Positions 1-7,930 of a stretch of DNA of 64,000 nucleotides are shown in pieces (the first letter of the stretch is position 1; each line of letters opens with the position of its first letter). The DNA is from JACVRW01 sp963739095 (GTDB lineage: Bacteria; Actinomycetota; Thermoleophilia; Solirubrobacterales; Thermoleophilaceae). The notes below the pieces were generated by a model. That model was not told the origin of the DNA. It searched no databases and was given only the letters and a program-made list of their open reading frames with translations. The DNA lies in NCBI GenBank assembly GCA_963739095.1, contig CAVTZF010000013.1, positions 1-64,000 of the forward strand. The letters are read 5' to 3'. The translations under genes and the position numbers were made by a program.

Positions 1-8
1 TGGCGAGC

Positions 9-857
9 TCAGCGCGGGAGCGCTTGCCAGGTTGATGCGTCTCGGGCCGGCCAGCGCAGCAGCGGCTCGGCCCACACCTGCAGGGTGCGCGCGCGCCGGA
101 ACGCCCGCTGCAGCGGGAACTCGAGTGTGAAGCCGATCGCGCCGACCACCTGCTGGCAGGTTGCCGTCACGGCGGTGATCGCCGGCCCCGAGTGCGCGAG
201 CGCGGCCGCTCCCGGCTCGGCGCCTGCCAGCAGCCGCACGCCGCGCACGGCGGTGGCCGCATCGGCGAGGCTCTGCTGCACGGGCGCCAGCGCGGCGAGC
301 GTCGAGCCGAAGGCTCGCCTGCTGCGCGTGTAGTCGACCGCCTGCTCCAGCGCCCACTCGCCGACGCCGGCCATGTAGCCGACGGTCGCGGCGGTCCAGG
401 CAGCGATGCGCACGGCGGCCTCGTCGGGTTCCAGCGTGGCGGCGGGACCGACCGCGAGCGCCGCGTGGACGCCCACCGTGTCCGAATAGGCGCGCGGCTC
501 CGAGCGCTCGATCTCGTGGAGCACGAGCCCGCCGCGGGCCAGCTCGACGGCACTGCCCTCCCCGCCGTAGCGGATCAGGCCCGAGACGAGCAGGGGGGCG
601 CCGAGCAGCGCGTCGAGATCCCGGAGCGGCGCCAGTCGGCGTCCCAGCTCGATCGCCGCCGGGCCGGCCAGCGGCGCGAGTGCCGGGTCCCGCGCCAGCT
701 CCGGCCAGCCAAGCGCCTCGAGCGCCGCGGACAGGGCGGGCGCGGAGTCGTCCTGCGCCTCACCTGGGCGCCAGGGCGCCGGCGGTTCGGCCAGGGCACG
801 ATCGGCCGCGCCCGCGACGCTCTCGGCGAAATGGCGCGCTTCGTCGCGGCGGCTCAC
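9..857 (-). CDS. acyl-CoA dehydrogenase-like subunit, probably non-catalytic partner
   Basis: A 282-residue protein with the C-terminal all-alpha half of an acyl-CoA dehydrogenase. The family motif YTRSRRAFGSTLAALAPVQQ is followed by QQVVGAIGFTLEFPLQRAFR, matching the usual FAD-contacting and helix regions. It is about 100 residues shorter than a normal family member because the N-terminal domain is degenerate. The helix that in isovaleryl-CoA-type enzymes carries the base in an LDxER motif reads AAVRIAAWTA here, so the base is missing. I take it as the beta-like subunit of a heteromeric enzyme with the dehydrogenase at 2053-3168, as in actinobacterial sterol-degrading FadE pairs; this is inference. 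The GTG start at 857 overlaps the stop of the CoA-transferase (GTGA). It is the last gene of a four-gene minus-strand operon. The exact acyl substrate cannot be read from the sequence. Confidence 0.8.
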   Translation of the reverse strand: MSRRDEARHFAESVAGAADRALAEPPAPWRPGEAQDDSAPALSAALEALGWPELARDPALAPLAGPAAIELGRRLAPLRDLDALLGAPLLVSGLIRYGGEGSAVELARGGLVLHEIERSEPRAYSDTVGVHAALAVGPAATLEPDEAAVRIAAWTAATVGYMAGVGEWALEQAVDYTRSRRAFGSTLAALAPVQQSLADAATAVRGVRLLAGAEPGAAALAHSGPAITAVTATCQQVVGAIGFTLEFPLQRAFRRARTLQVWAEPLLRWPARDASTWQALPR

Positions 858-2056
858 GCCCGCAGCACCTCGTCGGTGTGCTCGCCGAGCGCCGGGACGC
901 CGTGCCGAGCCGGGGCGGCGTGACCGTCGACCTTGAAGATGTTGCCGAGCAGCCGGACGGGCACCTGGCCGGGCGCCGAGACCTCCTGCACGAGCCCGTT
1001 CGCGATCGCCTGCGGGCACTCGTAGAGCCGGTCCAGGGCGCGCAACTCGGCGGCCGGCGCGCCGGCCGCCCGGAAGCTGCGGACCCAGTGGGCGACGGGC
1101 CGTTCGGCGAGCAGCGTCTCGAAGCGGTGCACGAGCTCCTCGCGGCGGGCGCGCTCGGCGGCGCTTGCCGGCGCTGCCTGCGGATCCGCCGCAAATGGGT
1201 CCTCCAGCCCGAGCACGGCAAGGGTCGCCTGGCGCTGCGCCTCGTTGAGGCAGGTGAGGACGAAGAAGCCATCCGCGGCGCGGTAGCTGCGGTAGTAGGG
1301 CTCGATCCGCTCGGCCGCGCGCGAGCGATCCAGCTCACCGGCAAGCTCCTCGGGCGTCGCGGGTCCGGGAGCGCGAGCTGCCCGGCCCGCTCCCCCCGCC
1401 GAGACGAACTGCTGGATCTGGACCGTCAGGGCGGCCCCCAGCAGCGACACCTCGATCCCGGGAGGCTCGCGCTCGCGTTCACGCGCGACGAGGCCGGTCA
1501 GCACCGAGATCGCAGCCAGTAAGCCGGCGACGAGGTCGGCGATCGGGATGCCGCCGGCCCGCCGCGGCACGTCGTCCCCGGGCCGGGCGGCCGCGAACAG
1601 CAGGCCGGACAGCGCCTGCGCCACCAGGTCGAACGCCGCCGTGCCGGCATCCGGGCCGTCGGCGCCGAGGGCGGACACCGCGCACCAGACGGCTCGCGGA
1701 TTGGCGGCACGGACGCTCTCCCGGTCGAGGCCGAAGCCGGGCGCGCGCTCTTCGGGGACGTTGTGCACGACCGCGTCCGCGCCTGCGATCAGGCCGCGGC
1801 TGGCCTCTCGGCCCGCGGCTGTCTTGAGGTCGAGGATCACCGAGCGCTTGTTGCGGTTGAGCGCGTAGAAGTAGTGGCTCTCCCCGTCGGCGAACGGGGC
1901 ATAGCGGCGGTACGCGTCGCCGGCCGGCGATTCCACCTTGATCACGTCGGCGCCGAGGTCGGCGAGCAGCATGCCCGCGAGCGGGCCGGCGACGTACTGG
2001 GCGTACTCGAGGACGCGGAGGCCCTCGAGCGGCGCAGGCCCTGGTGCGGAGCTCAT
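854..2056 (-). CDS. CaiB/BaiF family III CoA-transferase
   Basis: A 400-residue CoA-transferase that would move CoA between an acyl-CoA donor and a carboxylic acid, activating a substrate for the flanking dehydrogenases. Family landmarks are LRVLEYAQYVAGPLAGMLLA near the N-terminus, the nucleotide-contacting LGADVIKVESP, NRNKRSVILDL, and AFDLVAQALSGL, whose Asp aligns with the catalytic aspartate (Asp169 of formyl-CoA transferase). The length fits the family. An upstream ATG at 2065 exists, but the ATG at 2056 forms an ATGA overlap with the stop of the preceding dehydrogenase, which is the rule in this operon, so I chose it. Predicted cytoplasmic. The substrate acid is unknown. Confidence 0.9.
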   Translation of the reverse strand: MSSAPGPAPLEGLRVLEYAQYVAGPLAGMLLADLGADVIKVESPAGDAYRRYAPFADGESHYFYALNRNKRSVILDLKTAAGREASRGLIAGADAVVHNVPEERAPGFGLDRESVRAANPRAVWCAVSALGADGPDAGTAAFDLVAQALSGLLFAAARPGDDVPRRAGGIPIADLVAGLLAAISVLTGLVAREREREPPGIEVSLLGAALTVQIQQFVSAGGAGRAARAPGPATPEELAGELDRSRAAERIEPYYRSYRAADGFFVLTCLNEAQRQATLAVLGLEDPFAADPQAAPASAAERARREELVHRFETLLAERPVAHWVRSFRAAGAPAAELRALDRLYECPQAIANGLVQEVSAPGQVPVRLLGNIFKVDGHAAPARHGVPALGEHTDEVLRA

Positions 2057-3168
2057 GCCGGGCACCCGAGCCCCCGGCGGGCGATCACGAGCCGCTGGAC
2101 CTCGGCGGCGCCGCCCGAGATCGTGGCGGCCAGGGCGGCCCGCTGGAACGCCGCGATCCGTCCGTGCAGCGTGCCGGTGCCCTCCTCGAGCAGTCCGCTC
2201 GGTCCCGCGATGCCGACGGCGGCCGCCGCCAGGCGCTGCATCAGCGTCGTGACGGCGAGCTTGGCCATGGAGCTCTGCTCGCTCGCCGGGAGCCCGGCGT
2301 CAAGCAACTCCGCGGCTCGCCACGTGTGCAGCCACGCCGCCTCGGCCTCCCCGCGTAGACGCAGAAGCGCGGGCCGGTCAGCGGCGCCGGCGATTTCGTC
2401 GAGCTCGTCGAGGAGCCAGCGGACTGTGCCGACCTTCTCGCTGCTGACGCGCTCGTGATCGAGCGTGTCCATCAGCACCCGCCAGCCGCCGTTCAGGTCG
2501 CCGACGAGGTACTCGCGCGGCACCTCCACCTCCTCGAGCACCACCTCACCGAGCGTCCCACCGCCGAGCGTGTCGTGCGTGCTCACGGTGATTCCGGGTG
2601 CGTCGAGCGGCGCGACCAGCACAGAGACGCCACGGTGGCGCTCGCGCTCGGGGTCGGTGCGCACGGCCAGGTAGATCCAGTCCGCGACCTCGACGCTCGA
2701 GGTCCAGATCTTGCGGCCCGAGACGACGAAGCGGTCGTCCCGGATCTCCGCGCTGGTGCGCAGCGCGGCCAGGTCGGAGCCGGCGTCGGGCTCGGAGAAG
2801 CCCTGACAGAAGATGAGCCGACCGGCGGCCAGCTCGGGCAGCAGCCGCTCCTGGAGCGGCGGCGACGCGAACCGGATCAGCGCACTGCCGATCGTCTTGA
2901 CGGCAAGCAGATAGCCGGACAGCGGCAGCCAGTGGTAGCCGAAGCGCTCGTCGCAGGCCGCCGTGTGCAGATGTGAGAGACCGCGCCCGCCGAAGCGCTG
3001 CGGCCAATGGATTCCGATCCAGCCTCCGGCGCCGAGGGCGCGTTGTACTTCCGGCGAATCGCCGTCCGAGGGCATTCCCTGCCAGCGCAAGCCGGGATCG
3101 GCGGCGACGACGGAGGCGAGCGAGCGGGCGAATTCATCGGCTTGGGCCGCCAGCCCCTCCGGAGTCAT
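2053..3168 (-). CDS. acyl-CoA dehydrogenase
   Basis: A full-length 371-residue flavoprotein that would introduce an alpha,beta double bond into an acyl-CoA. The middle beta domain has FCQGFSEPDAGSDLAALRT and RKIWTSSVEVADW, the FAD and acyl-CoA contact segments. The C-terminal domain has ISGGAAEVQRLVIARRGLG. At the medium-chain enzyme's Glu376 position this protein has Gly. The LDHER motif (about residue 235) matches the alternative base position of isovaleryl-CoA dehydrogenase (Glu254), so it is expected to be active. It overlaps the IclR gene (ATGA) upstream and the CoA-transferase (ATGA) downstream. It likely pairs with the short subunit at 9-857. Confidence 0.9.
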   Translation of the reverse strand: MTPEGLAAQADEFARSLASVVAADPGLRWQGMPSDGDSPEVQRALGAGGWIGIHWPQRFGGRGLSHLHTAACDERFGYHWLPLSGYLLAVKTIGSALIRFASPPLQERLLPELAAGRLIFCQGFSEPDAGSDLAALRTSAEIRDDRFVVSGRKIWTSSVEVADWIYLAVRTDPERERHRGVSVLVAPLDAPGITVSTHDTLGGGTLGEVVLEEVEVPREYLVGDLNGGWRVLMDTLDHERVSSEKVGTVRWLLDELDEIAGAADRPALLRLRGEAEAAWLHTWRAAELLDAGLPASEQSSMAKLAVTTLMQRLAAAAVGIAGPSGLLEEGTGTLHGRIAAFQRAALAATISGGAAEVQRLVIARRGLGCPA

Positions 3169-3950
3169 GCGACGCGCGCCGGCAGGCTCAGCTCGATCGC
3201 GGCCGCGGCCGCGCGGAGCCCCTGCAGCAGCTCGTCGCGGACGGCCTCCGTGAAGCGCGGCGTCGGCACGGACACGCTGATCGCGGCGGGCAGGGGCACG
3301 TCGGCGAACGGCACCGCGACCGCGATCGAGCGCAGGCCGACCTCGAATTCGTCGTCAGTGGTGGCGAAGCCGCGCCGGCGCGCCCGCTCGAGATCGGGCA
3401 GCAGCTGTGCCCAGGTCCTGCGTGTGTTCGGCGTCCGGGCCTCCCACGGCTCAGGGCCAAGCGCGAGCCGCGCCTCCTCATCGGGCAGCTGCGCCAGCAG
3501 GCATTTCCCGGACGCCACGCAGTGGGCCGGCAGCCTCAGCCCGACCGGAACGGCCGCGGTCAGCACACGCCCGCCGGATTCGCTGTACAGGTACATGACG
3601 TCGGGCCCCCGCAGGACGACGAGGTTGACCGTCTCGCCGCTGCGACCGGCGAGCTCGCTGAGGTGAGCGCGCGCGATGTCGGGGAGACGCAGGCCGGAGA
3701 GCAGCGAGGGCATCAGCCGTGCCAGGGCGAGCCCGAGCCGGAAGCGCCGCGTGGCGGGGTCGCGCTCGAGATAGCCGCGCTCGACGAGCGCGCTGGTCAG
3801 GCGGTGCACGGTCGGCAGGGGGAGCCCCAGGCCCTCCGAGATCTGCTTCTGGGTCAGCTCGGGCGGCCCGCCCGCAAAAAGCTCGAGGATGTCGAGCCCC
3901 CTCGCGAGCGTGCCCACCGAAGTTTCACTGACCGAAAGCTGCTTTCGCAT
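3165..3950 (-). CDS. IclR-family transcriptional regulator
   Basis: A 261-residue regulator and first gene of the acyl-CoA operon. An N-terminal winged helix-turn-helix (about residues 12-75, GLDILELFAGG then LPTVHRLTSALVERGYL) is followed by the IclR effector-binding domain with CVASGKCLLAQL near the ligand pocket. Being promoter-proximal and translationally coupled to the dehydrogenase, it is probably a local, autoregulated sensor of the pathway substrate or product. A nested inverted repeat overlaps its start codon. A TATACT hexamer lies at 3963-3968, only about 12 nt before the ATG, so the transcript may be leaderless; I could not find a convincing -35. The ligand is unknown. Confidence 0.9.
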   Translation of the reverse strand: MRKQLSVSETSVGTLARGLDILELFAGGPPELTQKQISEGLGLPLPTVHRLTSALVERGYLERDPATRRFRLGLALARLMPSLLSGLRLPDIARAHLSELAGRSGETVNLVVLRGPDVMYLYSESGGRVLTAAVPVGLRLPAHCVASGKCLLAQLPDEEARLALGPEPWEARTPNTRRTWAQLLPDLERARRRGFATTDDEFEVGLRSIAVAVPFADVPLPAAISVSVPTPRFTEAVRDELLQGLRAAAAAIELSLPARVA

Positions 3951-3957
3951 ATCGGTC
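3930..3957 (-). promoter_or_regulatory. nested inverted repeat over the iclR start codon (candidate operator)
   Basis: The outer arms gaccga (3930-3935) and tcggtc (3952-3957) enclose the perfect inner repeat cgaaag-ctg-ctttcg (3933-3947). The centre lies within codons 2-6 of the IclR gene and the outer arm lies just upstream of its ATG. IclR proteins bind short palindromes near their own promoter, so autoregulation is plausible. A start-codon-occluding mRNA hairpin is the alternative. Inference only. Confidence 0.4.
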
Positions 3958-4088
3958 GAGCGAGTATACGGCGGGCGACCGACAGCCGGGCGAAAGAGCC
4001 CGGGCGAATCTTCGACAACGGGATAAAGACCCCGCGGGAACCCCTTCGTACCTTCATTTCAAGTCACGGAAGGAGGATTTAGTCCCCG

Positions 4089-5555
4089 ATGTCAACCCTG
4101 CTCGCAACCGCCGACGACCTCGCCCGAGCTGTCGACGGAACACTCCCGGAGACGGTGCCCGTCAACACCATGTGGGTGGTCGTCGCCGCGGTCCTGGTGC
4201 TCTTCATGCAGGTCGGCTTCGCCGGTCTGGAGATGGGCTTCTCGCGCACGAAGAACGCCGGGACGGTAATCGCCAAGATCATGACCAACATGTCGATCGC
4301 CGCCATCTGTTACTGGGCGGTCGGCTTCGCGTTCGCGTTCGGTAGTGCCGACGTGCTCGGGGTCTCGAGCTCGATCATCGGCTCGAATGGGTTCTTCCTG
4401 CAGTACTCCGGCAACGGCTCCGAGGCGTTCCCGGTCATGGGGCTCTCGGACGCCACGGTCGACTCGAAGTTCCTGTTCCAGTTCGCGTTCTGCGCGGTCT
4501 CGCTGGCGATCGTGTGGGGCACGACGCTCGAGCGGATCAAGTACAGCGCCTACGTCATCTACGCGATCGTCTTCTCGGCGCTGATCTATCCGATCGGCTC
4601 GCACTGGGTGTTCGGCGGCGGTTGGCTGCAGAACGGCGACACCCCGCTGCTGCCGACGGGCATGCAGGACTTCGCCGGCTCGACGGCGGTCCACCTGATC
4701 GGTGCAACCGGCGCGCTCGCCGCGCTGCTCCTGCTCGGGGCGCGCAAGGGCAAGTACGGCGCGGACGGGAAGCCGCGGGCGATCCCCGGCCACTCGATGC
4801 CGCTCGTGGGCATCGGGGTCCTGATCCTGTTCATCGGCTGGTTCGGCTTCAACCCGGGCTCGACCTTGGGCATCGGCGACGTCCGCATGGGCGACGTGGC
4901 CGTCGTGACGCTGATGGGTGCCGCGGGCGGCGTGATCGGCGCGTTCGTCGCGACTCAGTTCATGCAGCGCACCATCGACATCGGCATGGTGGCCAACGGC
5001 ATGATCGCCGGGCTCGTGGGCATCACCGCGCCGTCTGGCTACGTCGAGGTCTGGGCGGGGCCGATCATCGGATTCGTCGCCGGCGTGATCGTCGTCTTCG
5101 GCGTGATCATGATCGACAAGAAGATCGACGATCCGGTCGGCGCCCTGTCGGCGCACGGCCTGGCGGGCATCTGGGGAACGATCGCGTGTGGCATCTTCAC
5201 GGCGCCTCGCCTCGCCCAGTACAACGCCTTCGGCGACCCCGACGGCGGCCTTGTCTACTCGGGCCAGTTCACGCAGCTGATCGCTCAGACGGTCGGCGTG
5301 CTGGTGGCCTTCACCTTCGTGTTCGGGCTCAGCTACCTGACCTTCGCCGCGATCAAGGCGACGATCGGGCTGCGCGTGAGCGACGAGGAGGAAGAGGCCG
5401 GCCTCGACATCACCGAGCACGGGATGTACGGCTATCCCGAGGCGTTCATCCCGCAGTCTGAGATCGGCGCGGGCGCCGGCACGATCACGTCGGCCGGCTC
5501 CGCAGCGGGCCAGCCTGTCACCGCCAGCGTTCGCACGAAGGAGGCAACGGCATGA
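4089..5555 (+). CDS. amt: ammonium transporter (Amt/MEP/Rh family)
   Basis: A 488-residue inner-membrane ammonium channel with about 11 transmembrane helices. Family motifs are DFAGSTAVHLIGATGALAA (first pore histidine), FIGWFGFNPGS, and ALSAHGLAGIWGTIACGIF (second pore histidine of the twin-His pair). The C-terminal cytosolic tail is longer than usual (about 70 residues after the last helix). It starts at an ATG with a strong AAGGAGGA ribosome binding site at 4069-4076. It overlaps the PII gene by ATGA, the classic amtB-glnK arrangement in which PII plugs the channel when nitrogen is ample. Nitrogen-dependent regulation is expected, but I did not recognise a GlnR box upstream. Confidence 0.97.
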   Translation: MSTLLATADDLARAVDGTLPETVPVNTMWVVVAAVLVLFMQVGFAGLEMGFSRTKNAGTVIAKIMTNMSIAAICYWAVGFAFAFGSADVLGVSSSIIGSNGFFLQYSGNGSEAFPVMGLSDATVDSKFLFQFAFCAVSLAIVWGTTLERIKYSAYVIYAIVFSALIYPIGSHWVFGGGWLQNGDTPLLPTGMQDFAGSTAVHLIGATGALAALLLLGARKGKYGADGKPRAIPGHSMPLVGIGVLILFIGWFGFNPGSTLGIGDVRMGDVAVVTLMGAAGGVIGAFVATQFMQRTIDIGMVANGMIAGLVGITAPSGYVEVWAGPIIGFVAGVIVVFGVIMIDKKIDDPVGALSAHGLAGIWGTIACGIFTAPRLAQYNAFGDPDGGLVYSGQFTQLIAQTVGVLVAFTFVFGLSYLTFAAIKATIGLRVSDEEEEAGLDITEHGMYGYPEAFIPQSEIGAGAGTITSAGSAAGQPVTASVRTKEATA

Positions 5556-5929
5556 AGATGGTCGTCGCCTACATCCGGCACGAGGCCTTCGAGCCGATCC
5601 GCATGGATCTGCTCGAGGCCGGGTTCCCGAGCCTGACCATCTCGGAGGTCAAGGGTTCCGGCAGGCAGAAGGCGATCACCGAGCACTACCGCGGCTCGGA
5701 GCTCGCCGTGCACCTGCGGCCGAAGCTCAAGCTCGAGTGCGTCGTCGAGACGAAGGACGTCTCGATCATCACCGATGTCATCCTGCGGCACGCCCGAACG
5801 GGCTCCGTCGGGGACGGCAAGCTGTTCATCCTGCCGGTCGAGCACGCGGTTCGCATCCGCACCGGTGAGGAGGGCGAGGAGGTCCTGCAGGCCCACGAGA
5901 GCGAAGAAGTCGGGGTTCCGGGCGCCTGA
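5552..5929 (+). CDS. glnK: PII nitrogen-regulatory protein, Tyr51 replaced
   Basis: A 125-residue trimeric signal protein that senses ATP/ADP and 2-oxoglutarate and docks on the Amt channel encoded just upstream (ATGA overlap). The C-terminal PII signature HARTGSVGDGKLFILPVEHA and the RIRTGEE nucleotide loop are intact, as is the GSGRQK segment with Gln39. The T-loop reads ITEHYRGSELAVHL. Tyr46 is kept, but the residue at the Tyr51 position (uridylylated in enterics, adenylylated in actinobacteria) is Leu. Covalent modification at the standard site is therefore impossible, and control would rest on ligand binding alone. It has a C-terminal extension of about 13 residues. No GlnD gene is nearby. 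Confidence 0.95.
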   Translation: MKMVVAYIRHEAFEPIRMDLLEAGFPSLTISEVKGSGRQKAITEHYRGSELAVHLRPKLKLECVVETKDVSIITDVILRHARTGSVGDGKLFILPVEHAVRIRTGEEGEEVLQAHESEEVGVPGA

Positions 5930-6023
5930 CGGCGCCTGATCTCCGGGGGGCGGAGCCCTGGGCGCCGAGGGCCTGAGACCCGTACCCGACTCAGATACGT
6001 CGCCGCGCGGCGCCCACCTGGAG

Positions 6024-7091
6024 ATGGTGGGCGCCGTGCTGGCAGGCGACGGCCTCGAGCGGGTGGCGGAGATCGCCGCGGCCCGCGCCGGGGCGCCGGT
6101 GGTGGTGATCGTGCCGCGCCTGGGGGTTCCGCTCGAGGGTTGGGGGCGCTATGAGCGCTATGTGGCCGCCCGCCTCGCCGGCGGGCGGCCGCCGCGTCCG
6201 GACGAGGTCGTCGCCGAGGTGCCGATCGCCTCCGGCGGCCGTGAGCTGGGCGCCGTGCTGCTGCTCGGGCGCGGCCGTCCCGACGCCGCGGACTACCTGC
6301 ACATGGCGGCGATCGCGGCCCTCACCGAGGTTGCGGTCGCCGAGGCGCGCGACGAGACCGAGCAGTCGTTGCGCGGCTCGTTCCTCGAGGAGGTGCTGTC
6401 ACGGCCCGAGCTGGACGGCCCGGAGGTCGCGCGCCGCGCGAAGCGGCTCGGCTGCGATCTCGACGCAGGCTACGTCGCGCTCTGCGCCAACCCGAACGGG
6501 CGCGGTCCCGGGCGCGTGACGGCTTCGATCCTCGCCGAGGTGCCCGGCGCGCTCGCCCAGTTCGTGGAGGGCAAGGTCTACGCGCTGCTGCCCGGCGAGC
6601 CCGAGCTGGCCCGCCGCGCGGCCGCGCGGCTCGGCCGCCACGCGCTCGTCGGCGTCTCCTCGCACCGCAGCGGTGGCGCGGAGCTGAGGCGAGCGCTCGA
6701 GGAGGCGGAGCTCGTGCTCGGCGTGACCGCGGCGGGCGGCGGCCCGCCCGGCGAGGAGATCGGCGAGGGCACGTACCGGCTGCTGTTCCGGGTGCTCGCG
6801 AGCCACCCGCAGGAGGTGCGGAGCTTCTTCGAGGACACGGTCGCCGCGCTCGTCCGCTACGACGAGCAGTACTCGACCGACCTCGTCGGGACGCTGTCCG
6901 CGTACCTCGAGAACAACTGCAACATGGCCGCCACGGCGCAGGCAATCCACGCCCACCGCCACACGGTCGGCTACCGGCTCGAGCGGGTGAAGGAGCTGTC
7001 CGGGCTCGATCCGCTGAAGAGCGAGGACCGCGAGCGGCTCGGCCTCGGCCTGAAGGCCTACCGGATCATCGCGCCGTCGCTGCCGCGCTGA
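6024..7091 (+). CDS. PucR/CdaR-type transcriptional regulator with C-terminal HTH
   Basis: A 355-residue regulator. The N-terminal third resembles a GAF-like sensor fold (EVPIASGGRELGAVLLLGRGRP). The middle is a GGDEF-like domain. The C-terminus is the PucR helix-turn-helix: LVGTLSAYLENNCNMAATAQ then HAHRHTVGYRLERVKELSGL. The start is uncertain. The ATG at 6024 has only a very close GGAG, and the open frame continues upstream to about 5950 without ATG, GTG or TTG, so a CTG start or this ATG are the options. It sits 94 bp after the PII gene on the same strand, so a role in nitrogen or purine-type catabolism is possible but not shown. A small hairpin follows the stop. Confidence 0.82.
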   Translation: MVGAVLAGDGLERVAEIAAARAGAPVVVIVPRLGVPLEGWGRYERYVAARLAGGRPPRPDEVVAEVPIASGGRELGAVLLLGRGRPDAADYLHMAAIAALTEVAVAEARDETEQSLRGSFLEEVLSRPELDGPEVARRAKRLGCDLDAGYVALCANPNGRGPGRVTASILAEVPGALAQFVEGKVYALLPGEPELARRAAARLGRHALVGVSSHRSGGAELRRALEEAELVLGVTAAGGGPPGEEIGEGTYRLLFRVLASHPQEVRSFFEDTVAALVRYDEQYSTDLVGTLSAYLENNCNMAATAQAIHAHRHTVGYRLERVKELSGLDPLKSEDRERLGLGLKAYRIIAPSLPR

Positions 7092-7098
7092 GCGACTT

Positions 7099-7115
7099 CC
7101 TCGAGCCGCTCGAGG
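7099..7115 (+). terminator. hairpin after the PucR-type gene
   Basis: Perfect 7-3-7 inverted repeat cctcgag-ccg-ctcgagg, eight bases after the stop codon. It has no T tract, which is common in high-GC actinobacteria. The remaining 7116-7352 stretch between this gene and the convergent cupin gene holds no ORF or repeat that I can support. Confidence 0.5.
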
Positions 7116-7352
7116 CGGTCGTGGCCCAGCGCGGAGCGAGACGAGGGCGCCACGCGTGCAAGCGAGTAGCGGCGGATCTGCCCGGGCCGGCGCGCCGCGC
7201 GCTCACCGTCCTCGGGGACGAGGGCGTAGCGGCGCGGTCTGCTGGAACGCGTGTTCACCATCACAATCGTCCCCGCTCCGCCCGCGTGCGTCCACGTACC
7301 GCTGTCGAAAGATCGCGCCCCCTGGTTGGACCGCGTGTCGAAAGGGCGCGTC

Positions 7353-7898
7353 CTACGAGCTCGCGCCCGGCGCCGTCTTCGCGGGCGCATCCGCCGGCCG
7401 CCGGTAGCCGCGCAGCCGCCCGAGCGCGCCGAGCACGGCGAGCGCGGGGCGCAGCAGCAGCTGCGGGCCGCCGAGCCGGAAAACGTCGGAGTACTCGGTC
7501 AGGTAGGCGCCGAAGGCGAGCACGCCCGGCCTACCGTCTCGCCCGACCCTCCCGGACTCCTGCAGCCCGTCGAGCGCGGCGAACCACTCCGCCGTGCGCC
7601 CGGCCGGCTCGGTGCGCCAGAGCGCCCGCGCCGGAGCCTCGCCGCCGTTCCACATCTGGTGGACCGTCCCGCGCGGGATGTCGATCGCCTCGCCCGGCTC
7701 GAGCGTGCGCTCCTCGCCGCCGACACGGACGGACAGGCGGCCCTCGAGCACCTCGAAGTGCTCGTCCTGGCCGGGATGGAAGTGCCCGGGCGGGGCCGAT
7801 CCGCCCGCCCCCCAGCGCGCCTCGACGACGAGCGCCGCGTCGCTGTGCTCGCGGATCGTTACGGATTCGTGCGGGGTGAGCTTGAGCGTTTGTTCCAT
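7353..7898 (-). CDS. cupin-domain protein
   Basis: A 181-residue single-cupin protein. Motif 1, GHFHPGQDEHFEVLEG (about residues 38-53), supplies two His and one Glu as metal ligands. Motif 2, GEAIDIPRGTVHQMWN (about 68-83), supplies the third His. The C-terminal 70 residues form an alpha-helical tail with a hydrophobic stretch (LLLRPALAVLGALGRLRGYR), perhaps membrane-peripheral. The ATG start has a GGAGG site 5-9 bases upstream. It is separated by only 32 bp from the downstream DgcN-like gene on the same strand, so they may be co-transcribed. The reaction, if any, cannot be assigned; cupins include dioxygenases, isomerases and plain binding proteins. Confidence 0.85.
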   Translation of the reverse strand: MEQTLKLTPHESVTIREHSDAALVVEARWGAGGSAPPGHFHPGQDEHFEVLEGRLSVRVGGEERTLEPGEAIDIPRGTVHQMWNGGEAPARALWRTEPAGRTAEWFAALDGLQESGRVGRDGRPGVLAFGAYLTEYSDVFRLGGPQLLLRPALAVLGALGRLRGYRRPADAPAKTAPGASS

Positions 7899-7930
7899 GT
7901 GATCCTCCGGTCGGGCGGTCTCCGGGACGC

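Noticed and set aside
4092..5420. 442-codon minus-strand frame opposite amt
   Set aside because: Asp/Arg/His-rich shadow of a membrane-protein gene; the plus-strand frame is a textbook Amt.
5930..6010. Short ctccg/cggag stem after the PII gene as a terminator
   Set aside because: Five-bp stem only, no T tract, and the region may be the 5' end of the next gene; too weak to list.
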